From contig CAIIXF020000007.1 of the NCBI GenBank assembly GCA_903813345.2, forward strand, positions 28,881,564-28,945,563: a stretch of 64,000 nucleotides of DNA, given 5' to 3'. Positions 49,201 to 57,984 of this stretch are shown here, piece by piece. Every line of letters starts with the position of its first letter. Positions within the stretch are counted from its first letter, which is position 1. Below the pieces are notes generated by a model. It had not been told where the DNA came from, ran no database searches, and saw only the letters and a program-made list of their open reading frames with translations. Source of the DNA: Owenia fusiformis (Eukaryota; Annelida; Polychaeta; Sabellida; Oweniidae). Position numbers and translations under genes: made by a program.

Positions 49201-52200
49201 TTGCAAAAGTTCGACAGTTCATAAATGATATAATAGAAGAGATGACCATTGATGGTGCTACAAAGGCTCGTGTAAGCGTAGTGTCATTCGGAGATGATGC
49301 CAGTGTTGTATTTTATTTGGACAATTATATGGATAAGAAATCTCTCATGAAAGCTGTAAATCTGATCCAATATCGTGGTGGAGCAACGAACACAGCTGCT
49401 GGCTTGGAACTAGCAAGAACTATGGTATTTCAACGGTCTAGAGGTGATCGAGTAGATGCTCCAAATATAGGCATACTATTCACAGATGGTTTGGCCACCC
49501 GGAGGATTGAAGACACCCCCTCGCAATCAGTGGCCGCTAGACATGCCGGTATTGAACTATTTGTAGTAGGCGCTGGACCGACAGTTGACCCCAAAGAGTT
49601 AATAGGTATTGCAAGTGAACCGAGTGAATCACATCTGTGGATTGTTCCGTCTGGTATTGCGGATCTTGCAACATTGAAGATTGCAAAGAATGTATCAAGA
49701 GCCATTTGTAATGGTAGGTAGAGGCCATAATAAATGAAAATACAAGGACAAGAGCAGTCTCCATAATTTCTAGACTTTAAATTTTCTAGTACCATATTAT
49801 AAACAAAATATTTTAAATTATGCAGATGCTTTGATTATTGTAACGTCCTATATATGGCATCTGGATTTCTAGTTTTCATTTGAGGTCCTCAATAATTGAT
49901 ATGTTTGTGAAAACATTTTAGACGTGGATGATTGTACTTCCTCCACTTGTTCCAATGGCGCTGTATGTAGAGACCTACTCCATGGAACAAGCTGTGAATG
50001 TAACCGTGGATATTCCGGTGAGACATGCTCCAGAAAGTGCACTGCCCATACTGATATTGTCTTCGTAGTGGATGTATCAGGCAGTATTGGAAAGATTAAT
50101 TTCCAAAAAGTTCGAGATTATCTGAGAGCTATTGTGATAGACTTGAGCACTGGACCGAATGCTAGTCGGGTAGGAGTTGTAACATTTGGGTCAACTGCCC
50201 TGATAGAGTTTCACCTGGATAAATATGCTACAAAATCTGAAGTCCTGGAAGCAATAGATGCCATAGAGTACAGAGGTATGTGTCCAAGTTATTTTGTGAT
50301 TATTATTGTATCATTTGAGATTAGTCTAAGTACAGGGTGTACAACAATCATTTAGGGCATTCGCAAATGCCATAAACAGTTTTTTAGATGAATCTAACTC
50401 AATCATTACAGGAGGTTCAACTGACATAGCATCAGGACTACAACTGATGAGACTATCTATGTTCAGCGCTGATAGAGCACGGAAATCAGATGAGAAAGTC
50501 CGTAAAATCGGAGTCATCATTAGCGATGGAACGCCAACAATCAATCAACTCGATGCCGTTCCACAAGCCAGACAAGCAAGAGTCGCTGACATCCATATGT
50601 TTGCTGTAGGTAAGTCATTGATGCACCAATCAGAGGAGAGGGATCCTTCGCCAATCATTGAATCAGTAAAAGTTATATTACCTCTATCTCATCTTGTCCC
50701 TTTCAGGCTGTGGCAGTGAGATAGGACTAGGCTTGCTTCGAGGTCTTGCAAGCGATCCTGATGACAAAAATGTGATGCGAGCTGACTCAGTTGATAGCCT
50801 GTTAAAACAGGCTAGGGTTAAACTGGTCGACCCGATTTGCAATGGTAAATATTTCCCTTGATAACAATTACCTTTTACTTAATCAATCCATTCTGAGATG
50901 CAAGATCCATGTGGAATTCCAAAATATAGTTTAATAGAGCTGTTTTCTTTTTATTTAAATCCATCCACTCCCTGCTGAATGTAAAATGTTTTTTTTAAAA
51001 TAGAAGTATGAGATCTGAAGTATGTATCACAATTTTTCATTTCTAGATGAAGATGAATGTGAAAGTACCCCATGTGCTAACGATGGGACATGTGTAGATA
51101 ACATTCTGGGCTATGAATGTCTATGTTCACCCATGTATGCGGGAGTTAACTGTGAAAAGGGTACGAAATAATCTTCATATTATATAGATAGATGTCTCTG
51201 GTATATAAGTTTATTGGCCCAACAAAATATATCTTACCAAGTACAAGCTAACATTTGTATGCATATAATGCAGCTGAATGTACATTATCAACAGCAGTAG
51301 GAAAATATATATGATGTATAAGTGTAGACCTTTCAAGTTGTTAATAACAAGTTTCTCTGGTAATACGCTGACTTTATATATCTATAAAGACAGTCATTAT
51401 TAAATAATTTTTGAACTTGAACTTTAAGGTTATCACTTATGTTGTTGAAGTAAGGTATTAGTATAAATAGATTTGAGCATTTCTGCTCTTTCTTTTGTTA
51501 AGGAAGCACAATTCAAAATAAAATGTGATAAGTCTTCCTCAATAGGTAAGGTTGTACAAAATGGGCATTCAGAATTGCCACCAAATTTCTAGTAAAGGCT
51601 ACCCTTCTGTTTGGATGTATCACAACGAAGATTTGATATGTATATCATTGTGAAAAGGGTACAAAATGGCCTTCATCTTGTATGGATAGATGTCTCTGGT
51701 ATATATCACTGAAAATGGTTGCCTTCGTCTCTTGTATATATCACACTATAATATGAAAGAATACGAGATTGATGTTTGACAAACAGACAAAGGCTGGTCT
51801 CGATATCAGCTGCATTACTGTAGTCTCTTTTGTTTTCGTTTTAAACTTCCCCAGAAAGCCACCATGGCTTTGTTACGGTCCAAAACTTGCTCATTGGACA
51901 CTCACAGTGCAGTAGCAGTATTGATTAGTGTAGCATCTCCCTTTACATCTGCCTTTTTTTGTTGTAGTGTGTAATAGGTCCATCGACGTTGTGTTCTTGG
52001 TAGATTCCTCTGGCAGTATTGGAGAGGATAACTTCTACACACAGCTTATGTTCATACAGGGTATTGTTAATGAACTCGAGTTCAACGGTAACACAAGGGT
52101 TGGCCTAGTGACGTTTGCTGATCGAGCAGTAGCGCATTTTAGATTGGATACATACACAACGAAAAATGAAATTCTAAATGCTATCAGTTCTGTTCCCTAT

Positions 52201-52817
52201 AGTAAAGGTGGGTGATTTAACTTAGTAGCACATATTTTTTTTAAATAGCTATCTTGAAAACTCGAGAGAGGAACAAGAATCACACTGCCTAAAATAGACA
52301 TACAGAATTCTCCCATCCTTATTTTTCCTCATACAAAAAGGCCTAGTCTGAAGTTTCAGACATTAGTCATCTAGTTTTGCACCCTTTGCATTCGTTCAAT
52401 TTCGCTTCTTAAAAGAGAGCTTTGTCTCCGATGTTTTTAACTAGCCTCTGTGCACAGAGTACTAGTTTTGGTGAACACAATACAATTTCTATTCCAGGAG
52501 CAACCAACACTGCAGATGGCTTAAAGCTCATGGGAACAACATTTCTAACATCTTCCCCACGCAGTGTATCTAAATATGCAGTTCTACTAACTGATGGTAC
52601 ACCAACTGTGCGTAAAGGGCAGGAAGGTGACGAGGCTCGAAATGCTAAATCTCGTAACATTCGAATCATCTCAATAGGAGTTGGGTCTAATATAGCCAGG
52701 AAAAAACTCGATGAACTTTCGACTGATCCTAATAAAGATGTTTTCATGACAGCAGACTTCGCTGAGTTAGATCAACTTAAATTAAAACTTGGATCTAAAT
52801 TGTGCAATGAAGAGTGA
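43142..52817 (+). CDS. Secreted multi-VWA/EGF protein, 16 coding exons, about 1,438 aa
   Basis: Exons: 43142-43202, 43642-43974, 44307-44420, 44814-44966, 45314-45889, 46096-46338, 46722-46885, 47092-47245, 47589-47775, 48746-49713, 49922-50275, 50412-50609, 50707-50844, 51047-51160, 51968-52207, 52498-52817. All have AG acceptors and GT donors, and the phases agree throughout (4,317 coding bases). The layout is signal peptide, VWA1 to VWA5, EGF1, VWA6, EGF2, VWA7. Five of the seven VWA domains keep the DxSxS metal site and a TDG or SDG-type loop, and VWA2 and VWA3 do not. Families with this content (matrilins, cochlin, collagen VI-like and other extracellular VWA proteins) build matrix or act in adhesion and defence. 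Which role applies here is not shown by the sequence. Most junctions are phase 1, as expected for shuffled extracellular modules. There is no transmembrane segment in this form. Domain boundaries are by eye. The gene symbol is left empty because no one-to-one ortholog is evident. Confidence 0.88.
43642..44966 (+). CDS. Exons 2-4: VWA1
   Basis: Residues about 21-220. DLVFVLDVSTS gives an intact DxSxS MIDAS, FNLNKY precedes the usual SEGSTF turn, and IMFTDGSS supplies the third metal-site loop. Introns split the domain after the GD-x-PEAPNIG region and after the hydrophobic strand with YCIGL, the same places as in later domains. A LINE RT fragment lies in the third intron. Confidence 0.85.
44697..44777 (+). 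pseudogene. Reverse transcriptase fragment in intron 3 of the VWA gene
   Basis: The frame reads ETLALGVHQGSILRPLFFNR and ends at TAA. GVxQGSILxPLxF is RT motif B and its surroundings in LINE polymerases. Only about 27 codons remain. Confidence 0.6.
45314..45889 (+). CDS. Exon 5: VWA2, metal site lost
   Basis: Residues about 221-412, a whole domain in one exon (phase 1 at both ends). ADVVFAIEGSSEV replaces the DxSxS motif (Glu-Gly-Ser-Ser-Glu), and the third loop reads ISTGTSD instead of TDG. Fold residues are otherwise well kept (LRVGVIIYSNGA, QLNDF, IELFVVAIGD). Metal-dependent ligand binding at this site is unlikely. Confidence 0.85.
46096..47245 (+). CDS. Exons 6-8: VWA3, metal site degenerate
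   Basis: Residues about 413-599. DLVFILDTSGD keeps the first Asp and Ser but ends in Asp instead of Ser. The TDG loop is replaced by TTTPS in exon 7. Exon 7 (46722-46885) is easy to miss: it starts after GTATAG and reads GPRNTAYAISQMRGMFSS, then APQVTILLTTTPS. It ends in phase 0, and exon 8 resumes with ITIMIVTPEG. This phase is unlike the other domains and suggests a rearranged intron. Confidence 0.75.
47436..47482 (+). repeat. tRNA-derived SINE fragment in intron 8
   Basis: GGCTGCGGGTTCAATTCCCG contains a consensus B box (GGTTCAATTCC) inside a T-arm-like stem (CGGG..CCCG). The A box and the rest of a tRNA are not recognisable. Confidence 0.4.
47589..49713 (+). CDS. Exons 9-10: VWA4 and VWA5
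   Basis: Residues about 600-984. Exon 9 (47589-47775) holds the first half of VWA4 with DLVFVLDNSGSI. It ends in phase 2, and exon 10 (48746-49713) completes VWA4 (GDRDDVPNVAIFISDARA, IEIFSIGVG). A Cys-containing linker (CGNQCDGMADIC) and all of VWA5 (CFMVDTSGSI, RVSVVSFGDD, ILFTDGLA, IELFVVGAG) follow in the same exon. This phase and the intronless VWA5 differ from the rest of the gene. Confidence 0.88.
48038..48293 (+). CDS. Possible alternative terminal exon with a transmembrane segment
   Basis: The sequence follows a good acceptor (TTTTTCTTTGTTTTTAACAG) inside the 9/10 intron. Joined to exon 9 in phase 2, it stays open for 85 codons to the TAG at 48291-48293. The C-terminal part ends with a hydrophobic stretch (LLINLIFMLSLCLGICLL) followed by CKK, like a stop-transfer segment with a short cytoplasmic tail. 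AATAAA follows at 48401-48406. The product would be a 746-aa membrane-anchored form ending within VWA4. The stretch has no similarity that I recognise, so a chance open frame remains possible. Confidence 0.35.
49922..50844 (+). CDS. Exons 11-13: EGF1 and VWA6
   Basis: Residues about 985-1214. DVDDCTSSTCSNGAVCRD, then CECNRGYSGETC, gives six cysteines with a calcium-binding EGF start (DxDxC). VWA6 follows with DIVFVVDVSGSI, RVGVVTFGST, a shortened SDEKVRKIGVIISDGTP segment and MFAVGCGSEIG. Introns fall after EYRG, as in VWA7, and after FAVG. Confidence 0.88.
51047..51160 (+). CDS. Exon 14: EGF2
   Basis: One phase 1-1 exon, residues about 1215-1252. DEDECESTPCANDGTCVD with GYECLCSPMYAGVNC gives six cysteines in EGF order and a calcium-binding start. 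It sits between VWA6 and VWA7. Confidence 0.88.
51433..51586 (-). pseudogene. LINE ORF2 C-terminal fragment in intron 14 of the VWA gene
   Basis: The minus frame reads GGNSECPFC, then EEDLSHFILNCASLTKERAE, ending in TGA at 51433-51435. The C-x2-C, H, C spacing is the CCHC-like motif after LINE reverse transcriptases. It lies antisense to the host gene. Flanking repeats of CATCTTGTATRGATAGATG around 51170 and 51670 suggest a local duplication at the insertion. Confidence 0.6.
51968..52817 (+). CDS. Exons 15-16: VWA7 and C-terminus
   Basis: Residues about 1253-1438. DVVFLVDSSGSI has a full DxSxS, RVGLVTFADRA follows, then GATNTADGLKLM, LLTDGTP and IISIGVGSN. The protein ends soon after the domain (KLCNEE, stop TGA at 52815-52817). 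A member of the 65-75 bp dispersed repeat lies in the intron at 52385-52461. Confidence 0.88.
52385..52461 (+). repeat. dispersed 65-75 bp repeat in intron 15
   Basis: TTTGCATTCGTTCAATTTCG, CTTCTTAAAAGAGAGCTTTG and CTCTGTGCACAGAG match 14644-14707 and 17005-17077. Confidence 0.55.
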
Positions 52818-52910
52818 ACACGTCCTGTTCGTCTTGATGATATCTGGCTAGAAATACTTTAGACATGTACAGTTGGTCTTGCTATTTTAGTTCGAGTCAT
52901 TTCCAGAATG

Positions 52911-52916
52911 AATAAA
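52911..52916 (+). terminator. AATAAA signal of the VWA gene
   Basis: AATAAA about 95 bases after the stop codon of exon 16. Confidence 0.5.
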
Positions 52917-54305
52917 CCTCAGGAGATATCTTTTCAATACAAAGACTTCTAATAGCTGAGAAGAAAAGGAATGTGATAGTTTATCATACCCCATGTTCAT
53001 CTTCTGATATACCTCAAATACGCTTGCTAGACATGCGTAACACATGTAGACTTGGCGAGATACATAAATATTACGGGGTCAAACCTAGTAAAAACGACCA
53101 ATAATCAATTATCGCATTAGGACATGGCCATGATGATGGCAGTCACGAAATAGAGCCAAATCTAGTCAACATGCGTAATTGAAAACACGGTACTAAAACA
53201 GATTGTCTCAATTTCAGGATTGTTGTTAGCCCATTGGTGATTATATTCAGGTTTACCTAAGATTTTTACTATAACTGTGAGTCTTATGACAACCATTGTT
53301 ATGGTCTAGACAAATATCGGATGCTACATTTATTCTGATGGTCTAGAAATTACTTTTAATATGCGAGCATGTAGAAACAGCATTAGATATTATGTTAAGT
53401 AAAATAGAAGAGGATATGAGAAATAGAGTACTTTAATTAAGGAATTAACAAATTCAATAAATATATTTAAATATAATTATTAATTCTTCATTATTATCAT
53501 TGTAGCGTTATGCTAATTTTAAGAACTACCTACAAATTTTGATTTGTAAACGTAAAATCAAGGCATAACGTTGGACACAACATTTTAATGCAGTATGACG
53601 TTATGTTTTTTAAATCGCATGGTGGTCGATAAGACACGATGACAGTTGACATACGTGTCAGAATATAGGTGATTTCTGAATGTATCTTGCATTCTCAGGG
53701 TATCTATTTTTCATAAAAAGTTTTCACTGAAAATTAAACTGGTAAATGGAAAGTGAGGATGGTCTGAATGTCCCTGACCTTATAATGTGTTACATATCTT
53801 TTCTATTATCACATGTTCATTCATGTGTTTCGGGTTGATATTGGTGAATACTAGGTTAATAATAATGTCATTCTAAGGCTTTTGTTGTTGCTTAGTTCGT
53901 TGGCGTGTTCATTTTATTTTTACAGTTCATATAACATTAAAAGTTCAAGTAGTCCTTTCATATTGTAACAAAAAATCGCGGCATACATTGATGTCAACCT
54001 CTATGTTACAAAAGTAAAAACATCATCAGATCGTTTTTAGGAAGGCTCTAAAACCTCCAGTGCGGCTCCAGTGCTGACCATGGCAAACATTCACTCACAA
54101 GCGGATTTAGGCAATACGTTCTCACCTATTAAACCACATGGTTATGTTTGGCGATCGAAATAAACTCAAATATTTATCAAAAACCGACGAAATGCAATTG
54201 AGAAAAAACCAAACACAAACAACGTATTTAAAACAGGTTATAACTATCGAATGAGGAACATGATAACCAAACCTTTGTAGTGTAGTGAATGTGGTTTGCC
54301 TAGCG
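52917..54305. other. gene-free stretch between convergent genes
   Basis: 3' flanks of the VWA gene (plus) and the ankyrin gene (minus). A minus-strand AATAAA lies at 53913-53918 and could end the ankyrin transcript. Confidence 0.4.
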
Positions 54306-56070
54306 TCAGAGGAGTCTATATGACATAGTAAATAGTGAATAAATGAGATTTCTCCAACTCAAGGAGCTGATAGATTGCAACACGTGCGCCCCCTTTTCTA
54401 TCAACAAACCAGCCATTTTATGATGACCTAACTTGGTGGCAACGTGAAGAGGCGACCAATCATGTCCTTCGCATATATTCACTGCAGCCCCATTTTCTAT
54501 GAGGATTTTAGCCATTTGTGTATGTCCATTCTGAGCTGCGACATACAGGGCTGTCCTCCCATCATTATTCTGAGCATTTACATCGACAATATCAGTGTTT
54601 TGTAGAATAACCTTTGCAGCATCGATATGTCTGCCTTGCACTGCGAGGTGTAAGGGGGTTGATCCAAGACGAGTGACGTCATAGGGGGAACGTTTATATT
54701 TCTTGAGCAACTCTGTGATAGCTTTTGTGCTACCGCAAAAAGCAGCAGTGTGCACGCACGTCCAGTTTTCATTATTTACAATGGTCACCTTGGCACGGTT
54801 TGCCAAGAGAACTTTCACTACTTTGTTACGGTTCTTAGAACATGCGGCATGAAGCGGAGTTTCCCCGTTCAAATCTTGCGAGTTTGTAATAGCTCTAGCT
54901 TGTATCAACATTTCAGCTATTTCGTCATATCCATTTAGAGCCGCGATGTGTAAAGGAGTTAGATTGTTTGTACTCCCTACGTTAACATTTGCTCCTTGTG
55001 AAATAAGGTATTTTACTGTAACAATATCACCATTGTGGACTGCGAGGTGCAACGCGGTTGTTCCCTTAAACGTACGTGCGTTTACGTCTGCGTTCCGCAT
55101 GATTAACTCTTGTAGTACGTTAACATGACCACCATATGCAGCCTTGTGTATTGCTTGGAGACCCTTTCTGTAAAAAAACATATATACCAATTTGAAAAAT
55201 AATATTAGTATTATGAATGAAGAGAACGTTTACCGGCAGCTCCACCGCGCCAATCATTTGACCGTGACACGGACTTAAAATGTGTTTATTTAAAATGTGT
55301 CCATATTCTGTACCGATAATAATAATATGCGTCGTATATGGAATCAGAGTTCAAATTTACCTGTCTATGATGCTGTTTTGGGCTCCACTATCCAGCAATA
55401 ATGTAGCAATGTCATGGAAACCGTATCTGGATGCTGCATGTAAGGCCGTACAACCGTTTTGATCTCGGTAGTTCTTTCTACAACCACTAGATAACAGGAC
55501 TTTCACCGTTTCTATATGCCCATATGCGCACGCATACCATAGAGGTCTCCTCTTCTTGCCATCATCGGGATTTAGAGGGACGCCATTGTTGATACAGAGC
55601 TTTCTAAGAAACGAAGTCCGACCCCATCTGAAAACAAGATCGTTGTGAAGGTATTTTCAAGAGGACCTAACTTGGTGTAAAAATGAAGAAGCGACCAAGA
55701 AAAAGTAATAAAACGTTCCAGATCATTATCAAAACGATGATATCGTTTGGGTGAGACAATGGAATACCTATGTTCCAATACTCTGTCTCCTGATAATTAG
55801 TTTGGAAGGGACTTCGAAGGAAGGGAATGGAAGTTTAAGAAAAGGACTAGTTTAAACTACTAACCTCGATGCGCAATGTACACAGGTCCATTCATATGAC
55901 CCAATGTTCGGCTCACAACGTTTAATTTTTGCAGTGCATAATTTCTTCAGCATGGGTTGGTTATCTTCTAAGATAGCGTTCAAGATCGTTCCACGATCTT
56001 CTATCAATGCTTTCTCCAATTCTCCTGCAATTTCCTCGATGTTCATCGAGACAAATGACCGATTTGTCAT
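54306..56070 (-). CDS. Ankyrin-repeat protein, 3 coding exons, 444 aa
   Basis: Exons on the minus strand: 56070-55865 (ATG to AG|GTTAGT), 55627-55361 (after TTTTCAG, to AG|GTAAAT) and 55167-54306 (after TTTTTTTACAG, to the stop). Both introns are phase 2, and the 1,335 bases close without a shift. The first about 68 residues are an N-terminal region (MTNRSFVSMNIEEIAGELEK) ending with EWTCVHCASR. About ten ankyrin repeats follow, with TPLHLA/TALHAA cores such as GCTALHAASRYGF, GTTALHLAVHNGD, GETPLHAACSKN, RTALYVAAQNGH and SPLHVATKLGH. The repeats make a protein-binding solenoid. No DEATH, SOCS or kinase domain is seen. The C-terminus is short (SLSWRNLIYSLFTMSYRLL). Partner and pathway cannot be inferred. 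The upstream ATG choice is the first in frame, preceded by a stop. Confidence 0.87.
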
Positions 56071-56653
56071 TTTAAACGCTCAGCTCTGTACTTGTAATAG
56101 ACGATTGCGATTCATTAATTTAATCTGAAAAAGAAACTAAATCGATTATAATTATGTTCTATTGTGGGTTTATCCAATTTAGACGACATTCAGGTGGCGT
56201 TTAAGGCATTCTAAAAGCCTGGCATAACATCAGTCAATTCAGAGGATGTTTTGACTATGAACTGTGTCCAATATTAACTTCAGAAGCATTATTGATCGTA
56301 AAAATATAAATAAATATTTGTAGTGGAATATTAAATTCCCATTTAAAACGGTATAATCTCAGTCATGATATGGCACTAAGGCATCACAATTTCTCTAAAG
56401 TGTGTATTGTTATCATACGAAAAAGGTGAATAGTTGAGTCAACACAAGGATATCAAAAAATTTAAGCTCAGGTTTTGATGATTCCTTGGTGGTTTTGGTC
56501 CATATTTGGCATACATGGCAAAATATTTTGAAGATTATTATTAACACGAATTGAATTCAACCAAAACTTTTATGTAAGGCTAATTATCTTGTCCTCAAAT
56601 CTGACTATGTGTATGTGTAAAATACGTTTTATGTCTCGCACACTAGGGTAAAT
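56071..56653. other. gene-free stretch, 5' flank of the ankyrin gene
   Basis: Presumably holds the ankyrin gene's 5' UTR and promoter. No TATA-like or other element can be singled out. Confidence 0.3.
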
Positions 56654-56921
56654 CACACTACCCTACCACGTGACCACATTTAAAAAAGGATACAGGGTAC
56701 AGTTAAGTTGCAAATGGAGCGGGTATTCTCTATATTTGTCCATTGGGCTTTTCTGCTCGATGAATCTATAAAATGTATAGTAGAACACTTGGAATATATT
56801 CAAAATCTAGTATAACTTCAGAAACTATGGAAATAAACAAACGTCCTCCATTTGCAACTTCGCTGTCGCCTGTATTTCTTTTAAAGGAATACAGGATACA
56901 GTATGGGGGTATAGTAGTGTG
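56654..56921. mobile_element. inverted-repeat MITE (family B), copy 2
   Basis: It shares ends (CACACTACCCTACC and TAGTAGTGTG) and inner blocks (GTTGCAAATGGAGCGGGTAT, AACAAACGTCCTCCATTTGC) with 28382-28689, but is about 40 bp shorter. Confidence 0.75.
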
Positions 56922-57822
56922 TAAATATCAGATGTGAATGAAAATATTTGAAAGTCTGCCATTGAATCGAAAACGATACAGTAAGAACGGGTAGAAAAAA
57001 TATTTTGTTTTTCATCCCTGTTATTCATCTGGCATGTTTTTTTTGTTTAATTATTTATGTTCGATTTTCGACAGATTCAAACTTGCATGCATTTTCAAAT
57101 ATGTAAGATACAGCTCTACATGTACCTATCTAGTGATATAATTAATACTTTAGATATACTAGTTATATTCATATATTCTATATAAATTTATCGTATGATT
57201 TGTAAAATGAAGCCTTCTGATTGGTCAGTTCTTGTGCTGTACCAATCTGTATTGCTACTGAGATTGTCCCCATTGATCATCTCCGTCGCAATACAGAAAA
57301 TATTTGTACGGAGGGGACATTCTCAGTTGCAATACAGAGGATCACACAATAAAAACGTTATAGAATGGTTTGATGTGCAATACAGGATATATTCTGCTCG
57401 AGAAATTCCGTATTGGAACGAGACGAAGTCGAGTGCCAATACAGAATATCGGGACATTCAAATCATTCAATAACTTATTGTATTGTATCGCGAAACACTT
57501 TGTACCACTCCTTTAATTCTTAAAGTTTCCAAACAACTGATGAAATCAAGCGATTGAAACACTTTTTGTTATCACATTTTCATTAAAGTGACACATACAT
57601 CTACTAACACTAAATAATCCTAACCTATTTTGAATTTAGAAAATAGGACAAATGATATTATAAATTATGTTTTTACTGTAACTACAAGGTATAGGAACAT
57701 GCATGTTAAAAATGATTAATGAAAAATATTATTAATACACATGAAGGTGACAAAAATAGAAAATAATGTATCCTTTACCTCAAATATTGTTTGTATTTAC
57801 AATGAAATAATCGAATGATAGA
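56922..57822. other. gene-free stretch with CAATACAG-rich repeat
   Basis: 57240-57440 contains GCAATACAG or its variants five times in both orientations (also as CTGTATTG), pointing to a decayed inverted repeat. The open frame at 57195-57473 crosses it and is not supported as coding. Confidence 0.35.
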
Positions 57823-57984
57823 CAGGTGTAAAAGGATAGGTGGTCCTATCAATGTTGGTCCTACTCTCTATTGATTTATATGGTGACCTAATTACAATTA
57901 TTTTCCTTATTACTTTTACACAGTCAGGGCCAGTAAGGAAAGGGGACCATAATCCCTAGGGGACCATAATTTCTTTTACACCGG
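57823..57984. mobile_element. about 160-bp MITE (family C), copy 1
   Basis: Ends CAGGTGTAAAAGGATAGG and CTTTTACACCGG are inverted. Inside are GGTCCTATCAATG, TTGATTTATATGGTGACCTA and GGGGACCATAATTTC. Copy 2 is at 61622-61781. Confidence 0.75.
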
